Below are positions 36,450 through 49,381 of a stretch of 64,000 nt of DNA, one piece after another (position 1 is the first letter of the stretch; each line of letters opens with the position of its first letter). The position numbers were made by a program, and so were the translations under genes. The stretch comes from Malachius bipustulatus. Its lineage: Eukaryota > Arthropoda > Insecta > Coleoptera > Melyridae. The DNA lies in assembly GCA_910589415.1 (NCBI GenBank), contig OU342632.1:12465507-12529506 (forward strand), read 5' to 3'. Under the pieces are notes generated by a model. The model was given only the letters and a program-made list of their open reading frames with translations. It was not told where the DNA came from and did not search any database.

Positions 36450-36610
36450 GATCATTCTTTTTTTTTTGTAGGTAGGTGGAGTTTTCCCAAAAAAAAATCG
36501 GATTATTTTTCATTAAATTCATTATAAAAAAAAATAGGAAGAAAATATTTATTATTGAATCGCATAAAAATACACTATTTCTGCGATTGATGCGCAAGAA
36601 GGTTTTTTTT

Positions 36611-37025
36611 TCTTTACTATTGGCGAGACCGCGAATTTCACAGACAATAAAATGTTCATCGAATCTGACTCGTATAGACCACGAAAAAATTGTTTCTCCA
36701 AATTCACCTCCCCAAATGATAAAAGCTGAACGAAATTTTAGAATCCAGGAGAACTCTTGAGGGCTTTCGATAGAGTGTTTAATAAAAAAAAAACTTGAGT
36801 CGCGTATAGTTCATGCGGGTTGTTCCCTCAAAATTTGCTAAATTTCAATGTTGTTCCCAGACTACAGGTCCTAATTTTGCAGCTATCGAATCGAAATTCA
36901 TATCGCATAGTCAGTTTTTCCGAAGGAGTTGTCTGGTATTGCATTTGAGTAATATCGGCAAAGCAGTTCAAAAATAGCGGCCATTTGATTATCTGAAGTG
37001 TTATATGTGATAGATATATTTAAGA
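36611..37025 (+). repeat. diverged relative of the 910-bp unit
   Basis: Blocks in the same order as the 910-bp unit are recognisable but diverged. They include CACGAAAAAATTGTTTCTCC, then GTTGTCTGGTATTGCATTTG, then AAAAATAGCGGCCATTTGAT. This suggests an older member of the same repeat family adjacent to the recent duplicates. Confidence 0.6.
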
Positions 37026-38404
37026 ATTAAAAATTTAAATAAAAATTAACAGCATTGGAAGATACCTATACAATAGGTAGTACTATTATAGTAATAAATA
37101 TAAAAAATAAGCTGTTGTGATTGGTTGGCCGGTATGGCTCATAGTTTAGAGGTGAATTGCTTAAAAGTATAGTGAAATTTCAGGACCTACATTTTTACAT
37201 TGACGTGAACATTCATAAACTCATTTAGCGATTAATTCTCGAGTTTTTTCCATACTGCGTTTCTGCACTTACTTCCACATGCTTATACGAATTTCATAAT
37301 TTTGATATTGATCGCACTTATATTCGGTACTTGTAGGCACGGAGCACGACCTTTTAAATATTAAAGAGTAATTCACACTTCGAGCACTATAAGTAAGTAT
37401 TATGTTAATCATGTTAAACATGTTTTCTAATCTGATCTAATAAGTCTACTTAGTTTTTGTTAATTAAAAATTAATTTGAAAAAAAAATCAAAAAAGACGC
37501 CATCAAATAATAAATTAATTGGTGGAAAATGATGACGTCGAAAAGTGGGTTAATTGTCTTCATCATGACCAAAATCTCAAATCGTTATCATATTTCGTTC
37601 TTCATATGCATATATACAAACGTCTCATGTCCCATTTAAATCAATCACTCTGTATAGTGAATAACGGACAAGGCTAAATTTTGTAAGCCGAGGCGATAGA
37701 TGATATAGTCAAGGTTTTAATCAACGCAAGTCCTTTATTTTGCGTATCGGTCGTCGTCGTTCAAGAGTTTTCCTATTGCATTAAAATATGTATTGGTATA
37801 CTATAATAATAGGTACTATTATTATAGTTTAATTGAACAAATCAAAGAATGAAAAGTCATGACAGCCGCCGGTCGTCAATTTACTACCGCCGTCCGTTTA
37901 AAGATCTAAAAATGATGTTTTAAGATAAAATGTTTCCATAATGGCTATTATAAATGACTTTACATTTCTTTGTTTAGTTCAATTAACTATACCCATATTA
38001 TAATAACGGTATAGTTTTCTAAAAAAAAATTATTGATTAGTGCAATTAATTTATATTTATCTTTTAGTTATAAGTATTCTCTTCGAATGCCATTTTGCAG
38101 CCTTGAACGAGGGTTGGTTGGCTACATGCTACATACGCAATTTATTTCCATCTACCAAGGTTTCCATCAATTAAAGTTAAAAAACAATAACAAACTACGG
38201 TAAATATTTTTGCCCATTAAAATCTCTCAAATAGTGCCGTTCATACACTGGTGGTACGGTGATAAAGATGATTTGGAACAAAATTAATTAGAACAAAACT
38301 AATTAGACTACCAACCACGAAGAGGAAGGTCAGTCAATCGGGACCTGGCGTTGGTTGATTTCTAGAGATACCGCGGAGAAACGCAAATGGACCCAAATCC
38401 AAAT
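37026..38404. other. no gene recognised
   Basis: Contains a short palindrome, CTATAATAATAGGTACTATT and its continuation (37801-37830), with a related inverted block near 37980-38018. No gene is supported. Confidence 0.45.
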
Positions 38405-38406
38405 AT

Positions 38407-38740
38407 ACCTACAGAGTGAATCATTTGTAACGAATAGATTCATTTTCTCCGTTAATATTTTTGGTAGAATAAAAAGAATCCGAAAAAGACCGATTTTTTA
38501 ATTTAATTTATGTTCTATTGATGTAAATTTTCTTTTACATTCTTACATTCTTATATAGTGACGACATTTTTTTAATAGGACACCCTGTATATATGTATTA
38601 TTGTATTTTCATATTTCCTGATAAAATCCTGTAAGAATGGTTTACACGTACAATTTAAACTGAGTGCCTAAGTAGGTGATGAGATGAGTTATAAACAAGT
38701 GAAAATCGCAATTTTTCATTTTGAAAGCAGTTCTCGTGAA
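38407..38740 (+). repeat. truncated relative of the 26888-27657 foldback family
   Basis: ACAGAGTGAATCATTTGTAA (38411 on) is followed by AATAGGACACCCTGTATAT (38574-38592) and the TTATAAACAAGTGAAAATCG / TTTTTCATTTTGAAAGCA blocks. These parallel 27050-27190. The right half is missing or too diverged to align. Confidence 0.5.
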
Positions 38741-39654
38741 AAAAACATAATTTAGCGGAAAATATTCTCCTTAAATAAAAGGATCTTTGCAACGATGTAT
38801 CACAACTAGGAGGATATGATGACGCCATTGCCCAGAAACCAACGACGTCATAATACCTAATATGTTGAACGTCACAACATGGCATTTAAAAAAACAAAAT
38901 CCATCTGTCAAAGCGATTTTCATAGAAACGTGACATAACAGAATTATGATATAATATGATGTTCCAAAAACTTTACTATCACCCTGCTATAAAATGTTCC
39001 ACCTATTATGCACAAAAAATTTCTATCTGAACTTCTATCTGAACTGAAAAATTTTATCACGACTTCTCAAGCTTTTTGTTTCTAGGCAACAGACCTCCGT
39101 GTACTGTATGTTTCCAAGCAACAGGCTTTCAAAATCTGTTATAAAAAAATTTCTAACAATAATAATAATTATTACGTATTAATTTCCTTTATTTGCTTAT
39201 TATTGCTATGCTGAAAATTTTTAGACAGTTCGAGATACCAATAATTAAATTTTGTCATTTCACACAAATCACAAATCGCCCAATCATTTCAACATTTAAC
39301 TGATAACAACATTCAGGGATGTTCAAGCAGCGTGCTTTCGTTTATCATAAAATTACTGGTCCATTATCAATGGCCCATCATAGCTGAAGAAAATTTGTCA
39401 TAGAATATTTCAGTAAGAATACTGATATTGGTGGCGACATCTCACGGTCGAATCTTAAAGCTCACGACCTTACGGTTTAATTTTACAGTGTATCTTTCAC
39501 GTGTTTTCAGTCAATTACAGTTTGGCAGGTAGTCACTAGCTCTGTAACGACTGTATAAAACAAAAATAGGAATCTGTCAATGCTGTAATGGACTAATGGA
39601 CTGTACAAAAAGCAAACAGGGATCTGTTTTAAGAATTTTTACCAAAAGTTTTAA
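38741..39654. other. no gene recognised
   Basis: Short frames only. The tract 38960-39180 contains near-duplicated words (TCTATCTGAACT twice) but no coding evidence. Confidence 0.4.
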
Positions 39655-41335
39655 TAATTATTTATTTACAAATCAACAATCATGACTTCATATTTGGTGA
39701 AAAATAACTTCAGGTTGAGAATTGTTGAAATATTACGTTTTTGTGAACAAAACTCTCCAGCATCTAATAATCATCATCCAAGAAGCGGTAAAGGTATAGC
39801 AACGGGTATAGTTTGGTGGTCCCTGTTACGCAGGTGATTGCCGCGGTAGCGCTACAGTCGAAAATTTGAATTATTGTATGCAAGGTTGCCACGCTCGATA
39901 CTCTAGGTAAGAACACCAAAAAAGGTTACAAGTTTTTTGAATTCTAAATAAAGTACATACCTACCACGGTACTTACCTACTTGTACAGTGTGTCCAAGAT
40001 ATGCGAAGAAATAACACTGGGATATTGGAAACGGTAACAGATACGCGATCGGGTAAATTATTATAGAAAAGGTACAAAATTTTGTGCTTAATAAGAATCC
40101 GAAAAAAATCAGGATAATTGAAGTAGGTAGTGTGTAGGCTTTCACGGCCAGCTTCTATTGAAATCGTAATTGATTCCGGGCTGTAAGCGGTCCATTGGCC
40201 CAGCACAACAACCCGGAATCAATTATGATTTCATATCAGCAAAACTTCAGGCGTTTGCTGAAATATTCTGGAAAAACTGAAAAATCGAAATTTCTTATTT
40301 CAGCTATATCTTTTTTATTAATGAAAATAAATTGATTTTTTATAGGTTTACATAAGTTGTCAAAAGCTATCCATCTGGCATTTCAAAAATTTTCCAAGCC
40401 TTGATCCCAGAGTTACCTATTCAATATAGTGCAACTTTTGGTTTTCTTATGGCCGCCATGTATTGTTTTTTCGTGCCATTCGCCATTTAAAAAAATCAAA
40501 GAAACCAGTAATTATTCACATTCAATTTTTTTTTAATTTTATTAATCTTTTTGAGAAAAAATACAACTTTTTATACCGAGAATATCATAGAAAACTTCAA
40601 AAACCCATACCTAACGCTAATAATATTACTTCATATTGACGTAATTCGGTAAAGTTTGTTTTTATTTTTCGAAAAAAAAAATTACTTTTTTTTCGAATAG
40701 GTAATGTTATCAAGTTTTGGTTTCCATGATTTTTTTTTCATACTGAACGCCATAAAAAACATAATGTGGGGGCCATAAAAAAAACAAAAGTTGACAATAG
40801 GATCTAGTCAGCTTAGAAAATTTATGTAATGGATAGCTTTTGAAAGAAAATGGAGAGAAAATGGATAGCTTTTGATAACATGTAAACTTGAAAAAAATTT
40901 AATTAATTTTCAATAATAAAAAAAGATACGGCTGCTGAACTAAAAAATTATAAAATTTCTTCAATAAATCTATTTCAGGTAGGTACCTAATAAATATTTC
41001 CAAGGACATTTCCAAGAATTCCTGTTTATAAAACATGGTTTAGTGGAGATTATAATAACAGCATGTGGTAACCTTGCAGACAATAATTCAAATTTTCGAC
41101 CGCATCACTATGCATCACTACGGTGGCAATCACCTGCGGACCACCAAACTAGTCCTTTGCCTAAGGCCCCAGACCTTTGTCAATTTAAATTATTTTTTCC
41201 AAAGGTTTAAATTATTTATTTACAAAGTACAAATCTACAGTCACAATGACTTCATATTTGATGAAAATTTAATTTAGGATGGGAATCGTCAAAATGTTAT
41301 GTTTGGTGAATAAAGCGCTTCAGCATCTAATAGGA
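39655..41335. repeat. composite: direct repeats outside, inverted repeats inside, F1 copy in the middle
   Basis: About 120 bp at 39660-39775 (ATTATTTATTTACAAA ... ATGACTTCATATTTG ... CAGCATCTAATA) recurs in the same orientation at 41210-41335. Inside these, TTTGGTGGTCC...GCAGGTGATTGCC (39813-39840) is inverted at 41121-41148. The inverted similarity extends through GTCGAAAATTTGAATTATTG. A copy of foldback family F1 (39986-40930) occupies the centre. No coding sequence. Confidence 0.6.
39986..40930. repeat. foldback family F1 copy carrying a short hairpin insertion
   Basis: The left end is TA/CAGTGTGTCCAAG (39984-39998). It continues with the family core GATCGGGTAAATTATTATAG, and with inner arms such as AAAGCTATCCATCTGGCATT matching 1705-2711. 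Near 40128-40235 the copy contains an extra segment bounded by GAAATCGTAATTGATTCCGG and its near complement. That segment is not present in the other copies. Confidence 0.65.
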
Positions 41336-44258
41336 ATTTGATGTTTGAAATCAATTCATCAGAATCATCGATCATAATCCAGGAAGCAATCCCAATTGTC
41401 CGATCATCATCCAGGGAATCATCCCAGTTATCAACTTCCTCGGTGCTACCTGCTACGTTATCCTTGTGGAGAAAAACCCTCTCTCAAGTGAAATATTTTG
41501 GCATTCATGTCTTCAGACAGTGACATGACATGTGTTATAACAGTCAACATTTCTGGGTACTAAAATTTAAATTTAAATATTATTTGTTTTTTCAGTTCTG
41601 GTTGATTATTAAGTGTTGTCCAATACTGTAATTATTTTTCATAATTGTCACAGAAGTTTAGAGATGAATCTGTTTCATCAAAAAAAAAAACATTGTTTTC
41701 TATTACACTTCAAATTCTTAAAAAATAAAAATATTCAAGGTAGCACCTGGTTTTAAAACCACGTGATGCAATTTTTTAACATTTAATAATCATTAAGCTT
41801 CTGGTCACCTATAAGGTTAAATAGCTTTGGCCATTTAACTATCAGCTATTAACCCACCAGTCAAAAGTTTCACATTCAAAATCTTAATGTAAAATATTTG
41901 TGATTTCTCTTCTTAGTTGATTCAGAAACTTAATCGATATTTTAAGTTTTAGTTTTCCAAAAGAGACTCGAATGTTAGACAGGAAGAAACATAAGAATGT
42001 TGAGATTTAGAGAGGACAGAAAGGAATTATTCAATTAGGTAGCAAAATAAAAAAAATGGCTTAAAAAAAGTTAATATAATCAAATCAGTACGCTACTAAC
42101 AAACTCTCTATACATATTTACAATAAATCGAGAATAGTTTCATAACATCATAATGTTTCAAATTACCTATATGACACTGTGAAATTAGATGACAAAATTT
42201 GGTCATAAAATTCTCAATCCTTAACTCACTCATTTTAAAAACTGGATAAAATCACTTTAATGTTTATAGGAAGAATAGTTTATCTAACTACAAAAAAGTT
42301 AGGAAATTTGTCAAGAGAAACTTTGACAAATTAATACTTAGAAATACAGTTAATATTTTTATGCTACCATCTGGTCAGTGTATCACCACCATGTACCTAA
42401 TTTATAGCCAATTGGACATAATGCACTGGCACAAGGATGGATCTGGATAAAGCTAGCAATTAACTCTCCGCATAATATCCTCTCTTGTCCTAAAGTAGCT
42501 CACAGCTGCTAATTATTATTAGTTAGTTAAATTATATAGTAATCACAGTTTTATCAAGTATTCACAAGTTTTTTTTTTGTGTGTTATGGAGGATATCAAA
42601 AATTGTTATCTATTTCAATATCTACAAAAAAAATTGCAATCCATAAATATTTAATAACTTCAAAAGTAAATGTAAATGCATACAGTGAGTGAGTGACTCT
42701 TATAGTTTAAGCAGAATGAGATATTGAGATAAATGAGATGTAAAAACTAAATTAAACAACATGACTTTTACATTTTTTTTACGTAAAATTGATGTGAAAG
42801 ACGACGTTGCTGACGTTACTAGAGGCTATGAACGTTCACACTGACGCACAAACTGTAAAAATTGAAGACTTACCTAATTTTTGTATAATGAATAATTGAA
42901 ATACATTTAAAATTATGTTTCATCCGATCTCCCATAAAGCGCAAAAGTTTAAGTTAACAGACTGCAACTTCCCCTTTGACATTTGCCAGCGTTACGTCAA
43001 AGTAGTAAAGTTAATGCAATTTAATTTAGTTTTTCACGAAAATTCTATCTCATTAAGCTTGGAATTTAAAGATGGGTAGGGGGGACTGTAAACGTTCCCA
43101 CTGTATAACCATATGCTATATAACAATTACATAATTAATACTTCAAAACTACAAGAGCAAGTTCAGAAATAATCTAATAAGTTTAAAAATGGCACCAATC
43201 ATTTAATCAAAGTGCCCAGGATGCTTGGTAACCTAGTCGATTGAGATTGTAAGATTTTCTGTATTTTGGGTCAAGCGTTTGTAGTTTTGTAAATCAACAA
43301 CAGTTTCGAATACTCATAAATTAAATCAAAATGTTTTGCCAAAGCTTTAATGCAATGAATTCCCAACAAAAGATCTCCTGAGCTTTTAATATCTGAGCAC
43401 TCTCTCATAAGTTTTATTTAAAATAGTAATTTTATAAAAATACATTTGGCAACAGAACTTCTAAAAGGTCAAATGAAGTGCATAGCAGGGTTATAAAAGC
43501 AAGATTATCTAGAAAACCTAAATAAAAACACAATGTCAGGTATAAAGTATGGCAGCAGATAAGTCTTGAGTTAATAGTTCGATAATATAAAATAAAATGT
43601 CATATGATTATGAAACATAAAACTTAAACGAAGAATGCAACAACACATCAAACCGGTCAAACAAACTAATCAATTAACTAAACTTTGTACCTTGATATCA
43701 ATATCAATATCTCATTTATTTGAGAACTGTTCTATTACTTGTGCAAGTTTATTTGAATTGCTGCTGAAAGATGTTATTTTTTCAAAAACATGTTCTTAGT
43801 GGATTAGAAACAATACCTTCAATTATTGTAAAATTAGATGTAATTATTTTACTTTAACTGTCAGTACTCAAGAACTTCTTAAATTTATTCATTGCTTAAG
43901 GCAACATTATATCACAATAGTGTTTCTTATCGTCACCTTAAGCTAGGAATAAATTAAAAATGCTTTAGAGCACCAACTATGAGTAGCGTGATTAAAAGCA
44001 GGTTCATAATGCTTAGAAAAGTGTTTACCTGGTAATTATTAATCAATACAATTATAATTAAAACAATAATCGTTATGGTTATTACTTAGCAGATGATGCA
44101 CTTTAACTTTAGGCCTTGAAAACCTAATTAATGATGACAAAAAGACGAGGTTTTAATGACTTTTAATGTCTGTGCTCCCTTAAAAAGAAATAAGAAACAA
44201 TTTTGTATAGAGCAAAGAAGGCATTTACAGTGAGCAGCAATTCAATAATCAGTAATTG
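41336..44258. other. no further gene recognised; includes the 3' flank of the C3orf33-like gene
   Basis: AT-rich. The 61-codon frame at 41338-41523 is serine-rich with no recognisable family. Part of 43900-44258 may be the 3' UTR of the minus-strand gene ending at 44259, but no polyadenylation signal can be assigned confidently. Confidence 0.4.
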
Positions 44259-47200
44259 CTATGTTTTCACCATACTGGGGAATTTCACAGCAGCCTTCTT
44301 AGTCGGGCTGGTAACGAGAGAGTTGAATTTTCTTGCCATCGCTTCTACTATTAACTTTGTTGGTTTAATGTAATATTTCAACCCTAACTGCTTTCTCAGA
44401 GCAACTTGTTCGGCATTCTGTAATAAATTATAATACGAATGAAAAAGGGGTTCGTGGATTAATTTTGGAGATACGTGTATTTCTCCAAAACCTATTTTCA
44501 CTAGCGTCGGTCCTAGGTCCAGTACTTCTGTGTGTGGCTCATGCTTTTTCTGCAAAAGAGATGATAAATATGAGTCGCTAGTAGTGCTAATACACAACAA
44601 ATTTGAAAATAACGCAAAAAATGGCAAACATGACCTCTTAAAGATATTTTTTTTATATTTAATACATTCATTAATTCAATCCAAGAACAACTTACGTTAA
44701 CGGTTGCATAAGGTAGTAAGACCTCACACTCAACGCAGTTTTTTTCTTTAGAAATAGGTATGAATTTTATCTCCTTTCCATTTGCAATACTTTGCAGCCA
44801 GTTGATTCCCAGTCCGGATACTCTTACTCCAGATACTTTCACTGGCAAAGATCCATTAGATGTGCCAGGAATAGGTACTAGAGGTTTATGTTTCACTACA
44901 AGAAGTGGGCCACTCGGGTCGATACCATCCACTATGCCTGTCAAGGGCCGCTTCTCTTTTATAAAATGATCCGGGATGTCATTAGGTTTTTTAAATCTGC
45001 TAAACTGAAAATTTAATAAAGATAAAATTTTACATTAAGTTGAATGAAGGCTTATTTTAAATATTAAATAGATCATAACTGAATGTTCTAAAATCTTTTA
45101 ATGATATAAACAATATCAAACAAAATGGTATCCCTTTTAAATAGTACAGTCAACTCTTTTTACCTTGGCATCCCTTTCACTCAAATAATTATTGTAATGG
45201 CAATATCTTCACACATATTTTCTTTATTTAAAAATCCTTCTACATATAAGTCAAACTTTAACTGGAAATATTGGAACGAATAAATTATCTCCTAAGCTCA
45301 AATATGTACATAATGTGTAAATTCTTATTTCTTAGTCAAACAATAAATAATGGCATTATTTACAGTTTACTTCCTTGTAACTCTAAACCAATAACTCTAA
45401 ACAGGCTCTGCGAGATAGTCGATATTGATGGCACACTGTTTTACAATATGTCAATCATCTCTTGTCTAACAATAATGGTCAGAAGGTCTCATCTGCTTCC
45501 ATTCACACCGGAGGGGCACTACATTTAATTTTGGCATGCGTTTTGGCTGCCTGGGGTGTAAACTTTGGCGCAAGCCTTACCGACACTTAGGGCCGGGTAC
45601 AGATTTTAATTTTTTTCTTGGAAATAAAACTAGATACGAGTAAAGCCAAGAGGCAAGAGAAAGTTAAATTATTGACCGCTTAATCTAAAAACTAATTGTC
45701 AAATTGTCAAAAAATCAGTGGCGTACCATAATTTTACCTATAAATATCAAGTAGGTAGCCCCCCCCCCAAAACTCCACTGGAATTAATAAATTTATGTTA
45801 TTCCCATCAAAGGACCCTTATGACGACATATAAGCCTACCAAATTTTATTTAAATCGGCTGAAAGGTTTTTGAGTAATTGATACAAAAAGATTTTTTTTT
45901 TAATTTACACTCTTTATTTAGAAAACGAAGCAAGTTGGGATATACGATAATATGAAAAAAAATTCTTAATTTTGGCTGGTAAATACGCCCTTAAAATCTT
46001 TGCACTCAATTTTGAATCAGCCTGTATAAGAACAGCAGTGGCTGGAGGCTGAGTTAGTTGTATCTGGGATGTGAATGGAAGCTGAAGTATCACAGAGTAA
46101 GGAAGGCATAGAGAGGACAACTGAAGTGAAAGAACATTAATGGTGTCTGTGTATGTATAAATAGAGAATAGCTGATTACTTAGATTTAGAGGTTATTGTT
46201 AAAGCTATAGTTGTGCTAGAGAATAAGGAATTTTAAGACGTTTAATTTAGTATTATTAAAGTTAGAGACCTGTAACAATATTTATACACAGTGTTGCATA
46301 GAAAAGGTAACACAGAGAATACTCATAATATAAAGAATATTTCAACAATACTTTGAAAATAAATGACATCCTTTCAAAAATACAGTTCCCTTGGAAACTG
46401 CCAAGTTTCCTAGGGAACTATCCAGCTTTTAAATCAGAGTGGCTTGAATCCCTAATAATATAAATAATAATTATAAATAAATAATAATTTTCACTGTAGT
46501 GTTTTCTCTATGTTACCCTTCATAATGCAACACAGTGTATACAATGTTTTTCTGTAACATTATTTCGTTCGGTATTTCTGAGTTTTGATAAAAATATTAA
46601 TTTTTGGACAAAAAAAGTTTTAAACAGCCACTATTTTGAATTTTTTGTGAGAAGAGTTTTCCATAAATATTATTTAGGAACAGCCTAAAGAATATAGTTA
46701 TCACCATGGGGCCAAACTGTATCATTACTTGTACCTCACACTTAGGGATTCATACCTATACTATCAGGTATTTCCTGGAAGCCATCAATATCAATATTAG
46801 GTAAAACCAAACACCAAATAAAGCCAATTTACATTTTGTGACTTTTTGTCATCAGTCCGTTAGATGTGAATGCAACGTTGAACAGCTTAAATGCCAATAA
46901 ATTTCACAGCTAATATAATCTAAAAGGTTTGATAATACCTATACATAATATAAATCTTTAATTAAATGTAACCTTTTCAAATCCTGACCTAAATATTTTG
47001 TGTGTAAGGTTAGGAAATTATCCTAAGCTGCTTTAGGTACCTATGTTTAAGCACAGTATTAATAATTGAAGTCTGAAAAATAAACAACCGTATTGACACA
47101 GAAATTTATATCAATTACATAATCAAGCCACTAACCGTTGGATAATAGAGTCATTAACTTTTTGCTAATCTGATACCGAAAATTTAACATGATGTCTTGT

Positions 47201-47781
47201 CCTGTAAGATGTATTTGTGATTACTTTGTGAAAAATAGTATAAAACATGCTCTTATCATTTATATTTTTTTTATCAAATTAACTATCAATTTTTCCAAGT
47301 CAAATTTAGCATCATTGGACCTATAAAAAAAAGTCCAATTGTAATAAATTTACTTTACATAACTCCTATTCTAGAAAGCGTAAACAGTGTGATATTTTTA
47401 AAATTCACATGATACATATAAAAAACAGTATCCATGTCAAGTAAATAAGGTTGTTTATATTTTTGGAAAGCCATATTTTCAGACTCTAACCATTTATTTA
47501 TTTTGATATCATATAACCGGGCTACAGAAATATGCCAAAAAAAAAATACTTACTGGTCTAACTTTTCGCACAGCCAGTGTTAAGCCTGTAAGGGCCACAG
47601 CATAACATGCAACCTGTAAGTTACAAAGAAATTAAAAATGCAGAAACAGACACAAAAATAATCATATCCCCCATAATAATTCCAAGTACTTACTTAGAAC
47701 TTTAGCACTCACCTGAACTCCTCTGGTATCTTGTTCCATTAAATTTGTAGCTCCGTCCACCAACTTTAAAAGTTCGTTCAT
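44259..47781 (-). CDS. C3orf33-like protein (four coding exons)
   Basis: Minus-strand exons are 47713-47781 (ATG), 47554-47613, 44696-45004 and 44259-44549 (TAG). Each junction has GT donors and AG acceptors and every intron is in phase 0. Introns are 99, 2549 and 146 bp. The product is 242 residues. It has a short N-terminus, one hydrophobic segment (about residues 22-39, VQVACYAVALTGLTLAV), then basic RKVRP. After that, NDIPDHFIKEKRPLTGIVDG opens the OB/nuclease-like fold seen in metazoan C3orf33 proteins. GINWLQ and FGEIHVSP blocks follow. It is likely a small membrane-anchored protein whose biochemical role is poorly known. Overlapping single-exon frames are shadows. Orthology is recognised by eye. 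Confidence 0.8.
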
Positions 47782-49381
47782 TTTGCTGCAATCGTTTGGA
47801 AAATAATAACGGATTAAAATAATTTAAAAGTAGGTATGGAAGATTTTCGGTTTACAGAGGGCAGATTCGAAATCGAAATATTATGTATTTTCGAGTACAA
47901 CTTTCAACATTTGACGTTCGTTATTTAATCATAGGTTAAAAATAAAAATAAAAATGCCCGCCCCTTAACCCTTTCTGACAAACTTCAAATACAAATAAGT
48001 CATCGCAAACACCACTCGATACTCGAGTCGAGGTATTCGACGACAAGCAGCGTCTAAGGAGTCTGAGAACTGTGGTCGCTCCGAATACTTTGGCATGCGC
48101 ATTACACATTTCATGGACTTTATTAATTTACCTACAAATTAAATGATCATTATATTAAATAAATGAGTACCTTCGTACACACACATTATCTAATATATTA
48201 TATTATTCAAAGCGACATGTCCGCACCTAATCAGAGCGTGACCGACTCGCTTATAATGATTATTAATTACCAAAGCCACTGCCTCCTTGTAAAGTAACTC
48301 GCCTTTACTTTAATAAGCAACTAGGTATAAAAAAGTTTTGTTTTTTTTTTGAAAAAAGAATAACACAAATTTTGAAATTTTTTCTTTAATGTTATTAATT
48401 TTTGATAATTATTTATCTTTCTTTTCTTGATTTATTTTCTTGATTTATTTTATACCGAACGACATAAAAAACAATATGGCGGCCATAAGAAAAAAGAAAG
48501 ACAAAAGTTGGCTATGAAAACTCTGAGATCTAGTCGACTTTGAAAATTTTTGTAATGTCAAATGTATAGCTTTTGAAGACTTATGTAAGCTTACAAAAAA
48601 TAATTCATTATTTCCCAATATAAAAAAGATATATGGCTAAAATAAGAAATTTTGATTTTTCAGTTTTCAGGATATTTCAGCAACGACTGGAAATATTCAA
48701 AGAAAAAATTCAGATTCTCATTGTGCATTATATTGTACAATTTTTCTCTAATTTAACCGACCCTTGCCGTTTGTATCTCTTGCCGTTTCCAAGATCCCCA
48801 TGTAATAATGCCACTTACACTGGACACACTGTATATCTTACAATAATAATTCGAATAAGCTTTACACTTCCCTTTTTTGTTCTCGTGTCACGATACGTAA
48901 ACGAATCTATTGAAGTATTGAATCCGGATTCAGTGATCGGGATCACAACTTTCAGCATTCAGCATAGATTTGTCGACCATTGAATTGGACATAATGCAGC
49001 TAACTAAATGCGGGAGAGTGATGAGGTCAATAGTCAAGAATGAAGAAATTCTAACTGTCATTATCATTCCATCCCTCCTGTCAGTCCTGTCTCGTATTCG
49101 ATGCTGTTTGATTTGGATTTGAATGTTTGTATTTTGTAAACAAATGTTAACAACAAAACAACACCAAGACACCAACTAACAGTTTACAATTTACTTAGAA
49201 ATAAATTTTTAAAAAGGGATGTGAAGATTGTTGTGGTGATACACCCTAACTGCATAATATAATAATAATTATATCATCAAATAAAATGTAAATTGATTGT
49301 GATACTAGAATGATGTAATTATTGTAGATATTTTTATACACCAGAGACTTTCAATATTTTCACAGTAATATGTAAATAACC
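47782..49381. other. intergenic region between divergent genes
   Basis: Lies between the start of the C3orf33-like gene and the delta-tubulin ATG. It should hold both promoters. I see no TATA or Inr arrangement that can be assigned. A truncated F1 foldback copy occupies 48355-48832. The open frame at 48633-48983 runs through that repeat and is not a supported gene. Confidence 0.5.
48355..48832. repeat. right half of a foldback family F1 copy
   Basis: ACCGAACGACATAAAAAACA (48452 on), the ATATGGCGGCCATAAGAAAA block and TTTGAAAATTTTTGTAATGT match the right arm of 1705-2711. The end GGACACACTGTA (48821-48832) is the complement of the CAGTGTGTCC terminus seen at 39986. The left end is missing or eroded. 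Confidence 0.65.

Larger units (their letters stand above)
35731..36610 (+). repeat. exact-looking 440-bp tandem duplication
   Basis: 35731-36170 and 36171-36610 have the same sequence at a 440-bp offset, starting TTTTATTTTTTTTCACATTC and ending in GCGCAAGAAGG plus a T-run. Each copy contains a tRNA-like A/B-box region. The lack of visible divergence implies very recent duplication, or an assembly duplication. The 81-codon minus-strand frames repeat with it and are not genes. Confidence 0.85.

Noticed and set aside
35912..36760. 81- and 94-codon frames around 36 kb
   Set aside because: Periodic with the 440-bp duplication and overlapping homopolymers and the tRNA-like head.
44513..44944. 143-codon minus-strand single-exon frame
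   Set aside because: It reads through intron 3 of the C3orf33-like gene. The spliced model joins 44696 to 44549 with clean GT-AG sites.
48633..48983. 116-codon plus-strand frame upstream of delta-tubulin
   Set aside because: Its first two thirds are the right half of an F1 foldback repeat.
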